Positions 13,201 through 23,453 of a DNA stretch of 64,000 nt are shown here, one piece after another. Every line of letters begins with the position of its first letter. Position 1 is the stretch's first letter. Source of the stretch: Sphaerolaimus hirsutus (taxonomy: Eukaryota; Nematoda; Chromadorea; Monhysterida; Sphaerolaimidae); assembly GCA_964036195.1 (NCBI GenBank), contig OZ038451.1:23143927-23207926 (forward strand). The letters are read 5' to 3'. The translations under genes were made by a program, and so were the position numbers. The notes under the pieces are model-generated. The model made no database searches and was not told the DNA's origin. It saw only the letters and a list, made by a program, of their open reading frames with translations.

Positions 13201-16200
13201 GGCACTGTGTCGACTTTGTCGTTGTTGCCGCCGCGGTTGTCCGATTGCCAGAATAGTCGGACGACCACCACGCTTAGATTTTCGGAGTAGCCGTAACTTT
13301 GCGCCATGTCCTGCGAGTGTTTCGATTGTGTCTACCATTGACAAGGGGATGATTTTGAAGAAATTTAATATAATCTCAGAAAATTTTGCAAAAAGAAAAT
13401 ATAATAAAATCTATTTGGAAAAACATGAAGAAGATTTAAAATTAAAAAAACTGGGATATTTTTTACACTTTGTGATATGTTTTCAAAATCCCAGAAAGTC
13501 TCTCAAAGTCAAAATAGAATTCAATATTTCTACCGTGCCAAAACCCTACCAAAATGTAAATAAATAAAAAATCTTATATTTTTGATATCTTCTGATAGTT
13601 GAAGAAAAAAAACAAAGATTTTGTTAATGCTAATCAAGAATCCCCCATCAAACCACCCCATTCACCTGCAAATGCTTGGCAGCGAGCACGGCGTTCGATA
13701 TGGGTCTGACCCTTCTGACGGCCTCGGTGTGGCCCATGGCTTGCCACAGGCCGTGCGAAGCCACTATGATGAACTCGTCGCCGGTGCACAGGTCCAGGTG
13801 CATGCAGTGCGGCCGCGCCGTCACGCCGGGGAACTGGGGGAACATGGTGTTTGTAATTTGGCATTGAAGAATGGATGTTTTGAGATGGATTTCACCATTT
13901 TTTTTCATTGTATCAAAAACGAAAATAAAATGGGATCTTTCTGGAAAGTCCTGGAGAAAATAAAAGTACCTAGGTATAAAATCTCATGATTTTTTTTCGG
14001 TGACGTTTTATTTTACGTTTCATTATCGTTATGCTGCAACTACACCTTTAAATTCACCTCATTCTAAACTGAAAATTTTCGGGGTGAAGAACATTCAGGG
14101 ACATTGAACACGTAAAAAAACATTGTTGCACATGTAGTTTTTATTTACCAGTTAGTGATGGAATAGCGCCATGGCGCTGGCGCCCTTTAATGGCGCCAAA
14201 GGGCGCCAGCGCGATGGCGCCATTGTTCCTGGTTTTTTCATCACTAGGTAGTTTACCAACTCAACCCTCCTAATCCCTTTCCCAAAAACCACCTGAAAGT
14301 ACGATCCAATCTGCCTTGTACACCTCCCCCGTCCATTGACCTCGTTCCCCTCAGTCACAATAGCAGCGGCGGCGCGCACGCGTTCGTACTCGTCGCCGGC
14401 GCTGTCCAGGGTGTGCTTGCGCGACAGGACCAGGGGCCTGCCGCGGCGGCACAGTACCGCTTCGCAGTTGCCCACGTTGCACAGGTTGAGTCTGTGGGTG
14501 GAGGGCGTTTGTGTGCGGTTAATTTGAGTCGTTTGTGTGTGTGGGTGCGTCACTGTTTGCTACTGGCTACAGACAAAGTGCAAAGTCATTTTTCAGAAAT
14601 TTTAACATTTTGCATGACATTTGACAAATTTGGATGACACTGCATGACATTCAACAAATTTATAAACACGACACTTTACATTATGTTTGACACCTTAATT
14701 TCAACTTTACATGGTGCGGGACTGCCCCCAGCTGATGTCTGTACCTGTACTGCTGCGCTTGTTTGTCGCCCTGCGCGGGCAGCGGCACAATGTGCATCAA
14801 AACAATGCTGGCGCCGACTTTCTGTCCGCGCTGCTCCAGATTCAAATGGCCGGATATCACCGAATACTTCAAATAAGCGTGATCTTCGTGCACGGGCGCG
14901 AGCTGCTTTTCGGCCTCCTCGGCGACCTGGGGGCAGTCCCAGACCCTGTAACATGCCCTGTAAAGTGTCAAATGTCATGCAAAGTGTCAAAAGTCATGGA
15001 AAATGCCCTGCAAAATGGCAACTCGGTTGCCATTTTGCAGGGCATTTTCCATGACTTTTGACACTTTGCATGACATTTGACACTTTACACGGCATTTTAC
15101 AGGGTCTGGGACTGGCACCAGCTGTGCCGCTTTGCTCCTGATGAACTGCGGGATTTCGTCGTTTAGATTGCCGTCTATGACGGCCGCCAGCGCCGTGGGT
15201 TGGGCGCACGTCACCAGGCGGAAGTCGGCGCAGCGCACTTGCGAGATGCACAGCCTGCGTGGCGACGTGACTGACTGTGCGTTTATATTTAAATTCAACT
15301 TAAAATCAGGTTCCACATGCAGCAGAGCCTGTAAAATTCCCTGAAAAATGTAAAATGTCATGCAAAGTGTCAAAGGTCATGTAAAATGCCCGGTAAAATG
15401 ACCAACCTGTTGGCAAACTGGCTAACTTTAGATACTTTGCATTACATGAGATTACATAAATTGAGATTTTCCAGGCATTTTACATGACTTTGACACTTTG
15501 CATAACATTAGACATTTTACAGGCTCTCGCAATCCCCCATCCAATCCCTCCCCACAAACTTATTCCTCTCCCCACTAGTCTCGCTGAATCCAATCTGCCA
15601 CGCCCCATTGCCGTTGCGGCCATTTCCATCGTTCGACGAGTCCGCAGTTTCGCAGCCGGACGACGATGCAGAGGAGTGCTGCTGGTGCGGCTTGGAGTTG
15701 GTGCCGGACCCGTTCAGGCGCACCAGCGAGACGGCGCGAGAGCGACTGAGGGGGATTGGTTTTGGGCTCTTTGTGTTTGTTGGATATTGGGAGTGAGGTG
15801 AGAAATGTGGCCGTGTCGCCCGCCGGGGAGCAACCCAGATCCTGTAAAATGTTATGTATAGTTTCAAATGCCATGCAAGTGTCAAAAGTCATGTAAAATT
15901 CCTTGGAAATATCAAACGATCGGTAAAAATAGAATAAAATAAATTAAGACATTTTACAGGGCATTTTCAGGACATTTGACACTTTGCATGACGTTTTACA
16001 TTTCACAGGCCATTTTACAGAGTCTGGGAGTGGAACCTACATTTCAATCCATTTATTTAATCTCACACAAAAATAAAACCCACGGCTGGTCTGCCCAATC
16101 CACGTCAATATTGAGCATTGGGTTGCAGCTCAAGTCCACGTGCTTCAAACTGGTAGCTGACGAAAACAGGCGCTCAATAACCGCGGACATATATTCCCCA

Positions 16201-19200
16201 GCCTCCAAGCAATTATTGGCCAGGTCCAAAGTGGCCAACTTGCTGCACTGAGCTATATCACTTGGCAATGATCGGAGACAATTTGAATGCGCATTGATGA
16301 GTAATATCGTGTTGCCCACTGTGGGCACCAGATTTGTGGGCAGACGGGTCAGGCGGTTGCCAGCTATTGAGAGCTGTTCCAGTGTGGTTAGGCGCGTGAA
16401 ACAGCTGAGGGGGAGTGGTGGATTTTTGTGGCTAGTGGTTACTGTTGATTTCACCTTGGTCTAATTATGCAAGTAGACAATATGTACAGGTGACAAGTCA
16501 CAAGTAATTTCATTTAGAAAAGTACTTGTCACTTGACTATTACAAGTTTTGAATTTGAACATCACTTGAATTTTCTGGTCACTTGACTATGGGTACAGTT
16601 GACAATCAAGAGAACCCCATTGAAGTTTGTAGAAAGTACAAAGTATACATAAATAAATTTACAACTAATCTGACTGCCCAAAAAAGCGTGTACCGTATTT
16701 CTTGTAATAGAAGAGTGCCGTTATAATTTTTCATCAACTTTTTACTTGCCGTTTTATTGGAGGTGCCGCTCAATTGGAGGTATGCTGTTCTATTAGAAGA
16801 AATACGGTAGTTTAACCTTTCTAAGTCTCACCTTTCGTCCAAATGCGTCAGTCGATTGTAGGAAAGATCGAGCACCTTGAGGCGGCGGTAGCCAGTCACA
16901 ATAGGCACGCAATTGTCATCGAGACAATTCGCTGCCAAAATTAGCACTTGCACTTTATTCAAGTCGTGGAATGCGTTCAGCTGAGGCAGCGCGGCGAGGA
17001 AATTTTGAGCCACGTTCAATACTCTTAATCTGTGTTTTTGGTCATAATTAATTACACATGCCACGCAAGCTGCATAACGTTTTAGGGAGAATAATTTTTC
17101 CAGAATTTTCCAGATATATTTTATTATATTTTCCCTTTGATGGATTTTCTGAAATTTTTCAAAATATCAGAAAATATGAAAAAATATCTCATAAATACTT
17201 ATTTATGGATATTCTCAGTAGGGAGATGCTTAATATTTTTATTTTTGAGAGATTTAGTAAAATTATTTTTAATCATATTTTCTCAAACTCATCCATTTTT
17301 GAATGCTATACGCCGCACTGCTATATGAATGCACTGCTATTAGCATTGGAAAAATCTCTGCGAGATTTATATTTTAAAAAATCTCAGAAAATAAAAGATC
17401 TTCTGAGATTTATATTTTTTCAGCGATTTTCCAGAGAGATTTAATTATATTTTCTTTTCTTTAATCGAGAGATTTTCTGAGATTATATTTGATTATATTT
17501 TCCAAAAACGGATGATTTTTTATGCTAACTGCTATTTAAATGCTATACGAAAAATGCTTTCCATTTACCTGTGCATGGAAGCGAGCATTTCATTCGGCAG
17601 TCTGTCCAACTTGTTGTGGTGCAGCAATAGCACCTCCACGCCGCAGTTTTCGAAGCGCGAAGGAAGGCGTGATATACGGTTGTGATGTGCATCCAGCACA
17701 CGCAAGCCGCCCAGACGGCAGAAAACGCTGTGCAAGTGTGCAAGTGTGATGTGAGAACAAACAAGAAAGATGTGTTGGGGTCAGACTGTGTAAAATGCCA
17801 TGTAAAATGTAAAATGTCATGCAAAGTGTCAAAAGTCAAGTAAAATGTCAAACGACCAGAAAAATTGTGCCTTTTTACAGGACATTTTCCATGACTTTAG
17901 ACACTTCACATGACATTTTACAGAGTCTGGGAGTAGGAAAAAGTCTCTGGTGTGGTACTCACTCATGTGGCAGCTCTGCGAGCCTGTTGTTGTGCACTAT
18001 GAGCTTGTCCAAGTGCGGCAGGTGCGCCAGCCAGTCGGGCAGACACGTGAACCGGTTGCTGCGCGGTTGAAAAGGATTTGCCCTACTTATTTGTCATAAT
18101 AAACGTGTTGAGTTATGTTTGCTTACTTTGCGATATCCAGAATCTTTAGACGTTTCGGTAGGTTCTTGCAGTGCAGCTCTTCCAAACCTGCGAGATCGAA
18201 CGAAAACTATTTACTTATTCAGCTTCCCATTGCAGCCACAACCCAATTAACACCAACGATTATATCTCGCATTGACCAGCGTCAAGTGCGCGCCATGGAG
18301 CATCACTCCGAGCAAACCAGTCCTTTCCACCTCTAAACTCTGAAGCATACACAATTGGCTCAAGTCCAAATATGCCAGCGGCGACATGTTGTGGTTGAGC
18401 ACCAGGTGCGCCAGCGAGCTGAACGCGTTTGTGGTTGGTAGAACGTAGTCCGAGCGAATTCGATTTCGCCGTAGGTCCAACTGTGATTGGAGTTTTTCAT
18501 TTTGTGAATAAATGCGATGAGTTTTGCTAAATATTAAAACTCTATTGAACATATTTACACTTTCGATCACGTGATTTGAAGCGCTGATTAGATAGTTTGT
18601 TATAGACTACTACGCTTTGACTGGATCGTTGAATAGTCAATAGGGCACAGAAAGGTTGTCAGGCGATGTTTGGACGAGTCACAAACGAGTCGCATAACTC
18701 CACCCTCCACAGTTCCAGCTTGATGTAATATACGTATGTAATAAATATTTACCGTATTTCCTCGAATTAACCCCCCCCCCCTCGAACTGTCCCCTAAGTA
18801 TATGTTGGTTATAAATAAGTGCTAATTTCTCCGGGGACCCACTTCTATAACAAACCGTTGTTACATGGCCAGCCCTCTTAATGACCTCCTCGCTGATAAA
18901 AGTCTCGATCAAATTGCCCGCCAGCCTCCAATGCTGCACCTTGCCCATTTTCAACAAAACTTGAGGCACGCAGTTGAAACGATTGAATGATGTATCCAAA
19001 TGGGTTAGTATACTGCAGTCGGCCAGAGTGAGAGGCAGCTGTGTCAGCTGGTTGTTGCATAAAATCAACTTTCGAAGACTGCAAATTGGGGGGGGGGGGA
19101 TTTTTGTGCTGACGTTTGTTTGGCATTCTGCGCTTACGCAGCAAAAATGGGTGTTTCGAAGTGTTGTGAACACGCAGACGCTTCACGAAGCTGAGCAGCA

Positions 19201-22200
19201 CTTCACTGAAGTTCACGGAAATTTTCGTGAAGACACTTCACACACTTAACCATGATTTTGTTGACAAATTATAAACGTTGATGAAGTGTGTGGAAACGCC
19301 AGCATCGCGACGTGTCTTCCACAAGTTCCACAAGCATGTGAAGCATGCGTGAAGCGACATGCTTTGGAAGACACTTAACCTAGGTTCTCATGAAGCGTGT
19401 TGAAGCCCAGGGCTTCACGCACTTCCAACCCGCTTCCCCACACTTCACGGGCCCATTTTTTGCTGCGTTGTGTTAAATTTCAGCGCGGAGCTCACTTTTT
19501 CAACCGGTTCACTTCAGCCGGAACTTCAACCAAACCATTGGTAGACAAATTCAGATCAGTCAACGCTGGAAGTTCTAGTAATGATTTTGGTAAGCGGCCA
19601 AGTCTGTTGTCAGCCAAGTTCAAGCATCTCAATGAACGCAAGCGTGTCAAATCATTCAACCAGCCCAAAGGTGGCGACAACAGCTGAGAATTGAAGGAAA
19701 AAAATTTAATGCATGAGAAATATTTATGTTGTATTTTTATAAAAACTAACAAGTTGCATGGGTTTCTCTTTGATACAGTTGTGGCGTAAATTCAGTGATG
19801 TCACCAGTCTTTCAGTGCTCATGGCGAACACTGATTCAGGCACGTATTCGAGATTCTGATTACTCAAGTCTGTCGTTGGTGGCCGAGTCGACGATGCCTG
19901 ACAAGCACATTTTTTTCTGTTGTCAGGGGTTGTATTTACATAAGACGAATCAGTGCATAAATCGATTTGCGTGCAAAAATCGATAGTTTTGAATGGTCAG
20001 GGATTTTTTGATCCTATCACGCATATGGTGCATCGATAAAGATTTAAGGAAAATAAATATATGTAGCTATATACTCGTATGTATTTACCTCAATCGTTGT
20101 TATGGCTTTCCTGATGACTTTAAAAATCTCTAACTCCCGAAATATAGGTAGATTTGCACGCGTTAATAAATAACCACACTCGAAAATAAATTTTTAACAA
20201 ACTACATCACCCCCAAACCCATCCACCCAACCAACAGTAAGACACTTCCCCAGCCACAAACTGGTCTCAGCATCATCCTCAAATGCCAGATACACAGTAG
20301 AAGTATGGTGTTTCCTCGTGTTACTCGGGTAGGATATTTTGATGCACCGGCCCCGCCCCCTGACTCGAGCTTCCTCGACTCGAGCCCTGCTGAGTGGCAC
20401 CGTTTCTAGGAGGGAGGGAATCGCTCCCACTGTGGATAGGGATCTGTTGCTGCCGCATTCTGGGGGGGGGGGTTGAAGGTTGGATTTTTTTGTTGACTGT
20501 CTGATGCTGATTTCAGGCTCTGTCAAGTGATAAGTTGACAAGAAAAGTGACAAGTAAGGTTGTGGAAAACTAAAATTAAAGTCGAAAGTGGGAAGTTGGA
20601 AGTTATACTGGAACTTATACATAAAAGATTGTGACTAAATATTTATGTAGTTGTAAGTATAAAAAAAATTTCCTTTTAACTATTCAAAATATTTTTTTAA
20701 ATTTATTGTCATTTTCAACTTCACGCGTTACCTTTCTTGTCATTTTCTTCGTTGCCTGTTTCTGAGAATTTCTATTGTCAAACATCACTTGGCAAAATGC
20801 TGAAATGGCTCCAAATCGACAAAAAAACGTCTGAGTGCCGCTCAGTAAATACTCACCAAGATCGAGCGCATAAATCGCAATTCTGGCATTGGGCGCCAGG
20901 GCGCAACCTCTACGCGTCCAGTGTTGCAACAGTTTGCCTTTTCGCACTGAGCAGACAGCAGAAAGCAGTGTCTCATTGGCGCTGCCGCACGCTGTCGTCG
21001 ATGATGTGATTGAGGGTGACAGGGGCCCGGAGATTACTGATTGGCATCCGTCCAAATCATGCTCGAAGCTAGATGACATCGTCACTGAGAATGTGTTGAG
21101 AGTTTTCAGTGGGGTATAGTTTGATATGATATGTTGATCGGGGACCACTCCCAGACACTGTAAAATTCAAAATGCAAAGTGCCTAAAGCATGCAAGATGT
21201 CATGAAAGAAGTCACACAAGCATGGAAAAATGAACAAAATTTTACATTTTGCAGTGCATTTTACATCACGTTTGACACTTTGCATGACATTTTATATTTT
21301 ACATGACATTTTACAGGGTCTGGGAGTGGCACCAGCAATAACTCCAGTCTCGTCACTTACACGGATCAATATCCTTCTTGTAGGCGTTTGGACTGCCGGC
21401 CAGAAACCTCACAGCGGCTGAAAGCGACAGCAAATCGCCGCTGTACTGTCTCATTTTCGCATCGTCCATCCCAATAGCGGCGAGATACTGGTCAACTATA
21501 GCCAATGGTCTTTCGTTGCCGGACATTCGTCTGATTGTGTGGCCGGCCAAGTCGATGTGCAGCGCGTCGCGCGGCATGCCCAACTTGGCGCACACGTCCG
21601 CCGCCGTGGTGCCTGTTTTTTGTGGTGAGAATTGACGGAAGTGTGCCTGAATAGCCCTACGCACACTTTTTAGTTGACAGATGATAAATCTTAAGCTAGT
21701 AGATTTTTTTAGCACATTTGAGTTTACCGAAGCGAGTAGTCGGTCAACTACTGTTACGTGCAGATCCAAAAATAGTGTTATTGTGAACTCAAATGTGTTC
21801 AAAACAGACTTATTCGGATTTCGGGAACAGATTTCGGAAAAAAAACACTGCAAAAACACACCCAAGTAGCAGGGCACCACGAGCGAGCGGCACGACCCCG
21901 GCTCTGGATCGAACACCCTTATAAATCCTCTGTCCGTGCCGCCGACCAGCCAGGCGCTTTTCTCGCGTCCGGTAAATTGCTGGACTTCTGCCGCGCTTTG
22001 GAACGCGGACGGCCGCCGGCTGTCGCGCGAGTGCTGTTTGGTGGGTCGGTTGGCATGTTATTGGATGGTTGTTCACTTGTTTGAATGTTTATTCATTTGA
22101 CTTGACACTTAGCAATCGTGGTTCACGTTGGCAGTGAGCTAACAGTGACTAGTGCATGCAACTGCTGTAAAATAACGAAAAAATTTGTCGCCTTTCTAAC

Positions 22201-22645
22201 GTGTTTACGTTTTAACAACAATCTTCGAATCTTTTTCGTCACCTCACGATTGTCCACGCGTTAGCTATGCTGGCACGCTTCCAACGCGCGACATAAATCA
22301 GTGCGCGTGTAAACCGTGCGGTCCGCAGAGTACACGTATAGGCACTTACATGCGCCACCCTCGGCAGCACCACTGCCGGGTCGATCGGGGCCAGGACACT
22401 TCTGCCGGCCGGCCGGCCCCTAGTCGTTTGCGACGCCGACCGGCGACCGAGTTCCATGCCGTTGCCGCGGCCGTTCGCCCGCATCGTGTGATAGTTGCCG
22501 GCCGCCGCCGCGCTTGACGGCTCAGGTTGCTTGTTTGGGTTCCTCGCGCGGCGGACGGAAAAGCGCCCGGCGCTGAGCATCAACGATGATATGCCGCCCA
22601 AACCGTTCACGTTGCCGTCGGATAGTTGCCGCTGCAGCGGTCCAC
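10296..22645 (-). CDS. PHLPP: PHLPP, PH-domain leucine-rich-repeat protein phosphatase (23 exons)
   Basis: Minus-strand exons, 5' to 3': 22350-22645, 21862-22033, 21361-21612, 20857-21084, 20236-20459, 19751-19897, 19496-19683, 18865-19078, 18258-18480, 18127-18187, 17963-18058, 17569-17727, 16832-17029, 16069-16404, 15560-15745, 15119-15254, 14745-14926, 14293-14491, 13666-13833, 12930-13310, 11904-12221, 11144-11361, 10296-10533. Every junction has GT and AG and the phases agree, except the uncertain 5' edge of the first exon. They encode about 1605 residues: Ser/Arg/Gly-rich N-terminus, RA-like region, PH-like region, long LRR array, PP2C domain, low-complexity tail. This order is diagnostic of PHLPP, the phosphatase that dephosphorylates the hydrophobic motif of Akt and PKC. 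The PP2C has IDGNLNDEIP and AQSYGYSENLSVVVVRL, matching PHLPP rather than classical PP2C. The C-terminus (GGGKLG) lacks the vertebrate PDZ-binding end. Convergent with the NHL gene. Confidence 0.95.
10689..10931. repeat. fold-back element with TAGGCGCTCCACAC ends
   Basis: The left end TAGGCGCTCCACACGG...GTTGACGC and the right end GCGTCAACTAGCGTGTGTGG are imperfect inverted repeats of about 27 bp. The body contains GAAGTCGATTGAGTCAACT and TTGACTCTGAGTTGAC. The same left end occurs inverted at 52129-52163. Copy A of the introner-like family starts three bases further on. Confidence 0.65.
10934..11118 (-). mobile_element. introner-like element, copy A (inside a PHLPP intron)
   Basis: The ends GGGCCAATCCCAGGCCCTG and GTGTCTGCGACTGACACTC flank arms made of GTAAAATG/CATGTAAAA words in inverted order. 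It sits in intron 10534-11143 and does not supply the splice sites (donor GTGAGT at 11143). Confidence 0.7.
11425..11891. mobile_element. hAT-like MITE, copy 2, with exact 8-bp target duplication
   Basis: The ends CATAGTTGTTAAAA and TTTTAACAACTCTG are flanked on both sides by CTACCATC (11417-11424 and 11892-11899), an exact 8-bp target site duplication as made by hAT transposases. The right duplication starts only a few bases from the donor of PHLPP exon 11904-12221, so it inserted just inside an intron. No coding capacity. Confidence 0.9.
12430..12920. repeat. degenerate intronic ACTAGTCAT-rich repeat
   Basis: The words CTAGTCATCTAGCATC, CCACTAGTCATGAAG, CCGCTAGTCATGTATG and, inverted, CATGACTAGCAGG, ATGACTAGCAGGCATAG and GATGACTAGTAGGCC are clustered here. 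This indicates a palindromic fold-back repeat inside PHLPP intron 12222-12929. No sharp termini. Confidence 0.5.
14153..14246. mobile_element. 94-bp palindromic mini-element
   Basis: TAGTGATGGAA...TTCATCACTA termini enclose a GGCGCCA-rich palindrome (repeated TGGCGCC and GGCGCCA words). It lies in PHLPP intron 13834-14292 and looks like a tiny fold-back MITE. Confidence 0.6.
14566..14729. mobile_element. introner-like element, copy B (degraded, PHLPP intron)
   Basis: CAAAGTGCAAAGTCAT... and GACACTTTACATTATGTTTGACACC match the arm words of the family; one end, GGTGCGGGACTGCCCCC, is preserved. Intron 14492-14744 uses GTACAG and CCCACAG just outside the element as splice sites. Confidence 0.65.
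14927..15118 (-). mobile_element. introner, copy C: the element is exactly the intron
   Basis: On the minus strand the element starts GTGCCAGTCCCAGACC right after exon 15119-15254 and ends GGTCTGGGACTGCCCCCAG right before exon 14745-14926. The intron is therefore the whole 192-bp element: 5' splice site in one terminal repeat, 3' splice site in the other. The exons join in phase 0 as KAAQL|VAEEAE, inside the conserved PP2C domain. The two arms are near-perfect inverted copies (CCCTGCAAAATGGCAAC at the centre), so the intron could form a long hairpin. Confidence 0.93.
15322..15539. mobile_element. introner-like element, copy D (PHLPP intron)
   Basis: GAGCCTGTAAAATTCCC...ACATTTTACAGGCTCTC arms with CATGCAAAGTGTCAAA and TTTGACACTTTGCAT words. 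It lies within intron 15255-15559, whose splice sites are outside the element. Confidence 0.75.
15824..16038 (-). mobile_element. introner-like element, copy E (PHLPP intron)
   Basis: Minus-strand ends GTTCCACTCCCAGACTCTG and CAGGATCTGGGTTGCTCCCC resemble the family's donor-side and acceptor-side ends. It lies in intron 15746-16068 and the splice sites are outside it. Confidence 0.75.
16691..16809. repeat. ACCGTATTTCTTG family repeat, short copy
   Basis: TACCGTATTTCTTGTAATAG at the left and TATTAGAAGAAATACGGTA at the right are inverted repeats about 20 bp long. They share the ACCGTATTTC end with copies at 18750, 46684, 47727, 55905, 58167 and the window's last bases. Confidence 0.7.
17775..17938 (-). 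mobile_element. introner-like element, copy F (PHLPP intron)
   Basis: Arms with CATGCAAAGTGTCAAAAGTCA and CATGACTTTAGACACTTCACA; ends TTGGGGTCAGACTGTG and CAGAGTCTGGGAGTAGG. Intron 17728-17962 contains it. Confidence 0.75.
18750..18845. repeat. ACCGTATTTCCTCG family repeat (one end)
   Basis: TACCGTATTTCCTCGAATTA followed by a C run and CTCGAACTGTCCCCTAAG. Only one terminal motif is clear; the other end is degraded. It lies in PHLPP intron 18481-18864. Confidence 0.55.
19139..19465. mobile_element. fold-back element with CAGCAAAAATGGG ends, copy 1
   Basis: CAGCAAAAATGGGTG and GGCCCATTTTTTGCTG termini enclose a body dominated by GTGAAG, CTTCAC and CTTCCACA words on both strands. It matches the copy at 25966-26351 and lies in PHLPP intron 19079-19495. 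Confidence 0.75.
21140..21333 (-). mobile_element. introner-like element, copy G (PHLPP intron)
   Basis: Minus-strand ends GGTGCCACTCCCAGACCCTG and CAGTGTCTGGGAGTGGTCCCC. It lies in intron 21085-21360, about 30 bases inside the real donor (GTAAGT). Confidence 0.8.
21655..21840. repeat. GAGTTTACC fold-back element (PHLPP intron)
   Basis: GATAAATCTTAAGC...CATTTGAGTTTACCGAAG and GTGAACTCAAATGTGTTC...GACTTATTCGG are inverted arms around GTCAACTACTGTTACG. It is a clear member of the dispersed family also seen at 59.04 kb, in intron 21613-21861. Confidence 0.7.
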
Positions 22646-22824
22646 CAGGGGCAGTCCCAGACCCTGTTATATGCCCTGTAAAATGTCAAATGTCATGCAA
22701 AGTGTCAAAAGTCATGTAAAATGCCCGGTAAAATGGCAAACAACCGGGCATTTTACATAACTTTTGACACTTTGCATGACATTTGACATTTTACAGGGCA
22801 TTTTACAGTGTCTGTGACTGGCAC
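22646..22824 (-). mobile_element. introner-like element, copy H (between the first PHLPP exons)
   Basis: Minus-strand start GTGCCAGTCACAGACACTG follows exon-like sequence ending CATCCTG; the element ends CTGGGACTGCCCC then TGGTGGACC. If the whole element is the intron, the reading frame joins as HSHPG|GPLQRQ, but the 3' splice dinucleotide would be TG rather than AG. An ordinary CTGCAG acceptor lies 13 bases further at 22632, which would need a different upstream frame. Confidence 0.7.
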
Positions 22825-22976
22825 CAGGATGCGAGTGGTTTTGACGGTGCTGTCGCGCAGCGTGCAGATTCTGCAGTTGCTGTTGCTGCTGCTGCAGTTG
22901 TTGCTGCTGCTTGTGCCGCTGCTTGATTTGAGACAACTTTCCGCGGCGCGTGGTCGCATTCGCCGGGGTTGCAAAT
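22825..22976 (-). CDS. probable upstream PHLPP exon, polyglutamine frame (uncertain)
   Basis: An acceptor ATGCAG is followed by a CAG/CAA-rich stretch that ends at the donor-like GTGCC of copy H. One frame reads as a Gln-rich segment (QQQQLQQQQQQLQN) ending HSHPG; another frame is Ala-rich. The Gln frame is the one that joins to exon 22350-22645 if copy H is spliced exactly. No start codon is seen in that frame, so at least one more 5' exon is implied. It could instead be untranslated. Confidence 0.4.
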
Positions 22977-23202
22977 CTGCATGTGCGGTTTACGATTATT
23001 CTTTTTCATTGAGTGATTGAATTGATGTTTATTTTATTTCAACCGCCGCGAGCGCCGTAATTGATTATCAATCCCGTCAAATTTGTTCGCTCACTCATTG
23101 TTGCTTCTAATAGATAAAATACGACAGCACACATCATCATAGTGCCATAGTTGTTTCTCAAATCCAAACACAATGTAGGTAAAGGTAAACCGCTAACCCA
23201 AC

Positions 23203-23453
23203 CGACTGCGTGTTGTACTGCAGCGACTGCACTTGCAGCGCGGCATTGTCTTCCATCTCGCCGCAGGAAAGTCCCAGCGCCGAGTCGCCGTTGTTCTGCG
23301 AGCGGCCGGACGTCAACTGCTGCTGCAGCTGCGTTTTGCCGCCGCTCGACGCGCTGATCTGCTGGTGCCGCAGCATGTCGTACACGTTGGGCGCGTGCGA
23401 GCTGTTACCCACGCCAATCATCGCATCGTTGATGTGGTAGATGTTGTCGCCGG
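23203..23453 (-). CDS. candidate N-terminal exon, gene uncertain (PHLPP 5' part?)
   Basis: A 251-base minus-strand open segment with coding-like composition (AGDNIYHINDAMIGVG, NVYDMLRHQQISASSGGK, LQVQSLQYNTQS) ends at a possible donor GTTGGG. It lies upstream of PHLPP on the same strand and is Gln/Ser-rich like the PHLPP N-terminal exons. Its phase does not join cleanly to the 22825-22976 segment in the Gln frame, so it may be a missed-exon neighbour, an alternative first exon, or another gene. I recognise no domain. Confidence 0.4.

Larger units (their letters stand above)
12930..15745 (-). other. PHLPP PP2C-type phosphatase domain (6 exons)
   Basis: The domain begins with IGFSETSGERNKLCIS (matching the PHLPP start WSHGYTEASGVKNKLC), then IDGNLNDEIPQFI, QRGQKVGASIVLMHI, LCNVGNCEAVLCRRGRPLVL, AIVTEGNEVNGRG, TGDEFIIVASHGLWQAM and SYGYSENLSVVVVRL. 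Classical PP2C has a metal-binding Asp in its ASDGLWD motif; human PHLPP has Lys there and this protein has His. The usual Asp of the final DNIT-type motif is Glu here. The fold is intact; metal use may differ from classical PP2C, as known for PHLPP. Confidence 0.88.
16069..19897 (-). other. PHLPP leucine-rich-repeat array (9 exons)
   Basis: Nine consecutive exons carry LxxLxLxxNxLxxLP repeats: TSLNLRHNCI, LRCLNLADNRLGRLPKSL, LRKLILCNNQLTQLPLTL, LTHLDTSFNRFNCVP, LTLVNARYNRLEEL, LKILDIANNRFTCLPDWL, LDKLIVHNNRLAELP, LRVLDAHHNRISRLP, LKVLDLSYNRLTHLDE and LATLDLANNCLEAG. Boundaries often fall within the repeat consensus. The start TSLNLRHN is a recognisable PHLPP feature just after the PH domain. 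Confidence 0.9.
20236..22033 (-). other. PHLPP N-terminal RA-like and PH-like domains (4 exons)
   Basis: Exons 21862-22033 and 21361-21612 encode WLVGGTDRGFIRVFDPEPGS then GTTAADVCAKLGMP, the ubiquitin-fold pattern of the Ras-association-like region that precedes the PH domain in PHLPP proteins, followed by a helical part with QYLAAIGMDDAKMRQYSGD. Exons 20857-21084 and 20236-20459 encode a PH-like stretch ending with TVYLAFEDDAETSLWLGKCL, resembling the last strand and C-terminal helix of a PH fold. The PH call rests on position and this end motif; its strands are hard to recognise without a profile search. Confidence 0.7.

Noticed and set aside
15255..16068. Copies D, E, F and G as exact introners
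   Set aside because: The introns that hold them use GT and AG sites outside the element ends; only C and L (and possibly H) fit exactly.
17058..17444. 128-codon plus-strand open frame rich in Phe, Ile and Lys
   Set aside because: It lies in an AT-rich PHLPP intron made of repeated GAGATTTATATTTT and TCTCAGAAAAT words; low-complexity artefact.
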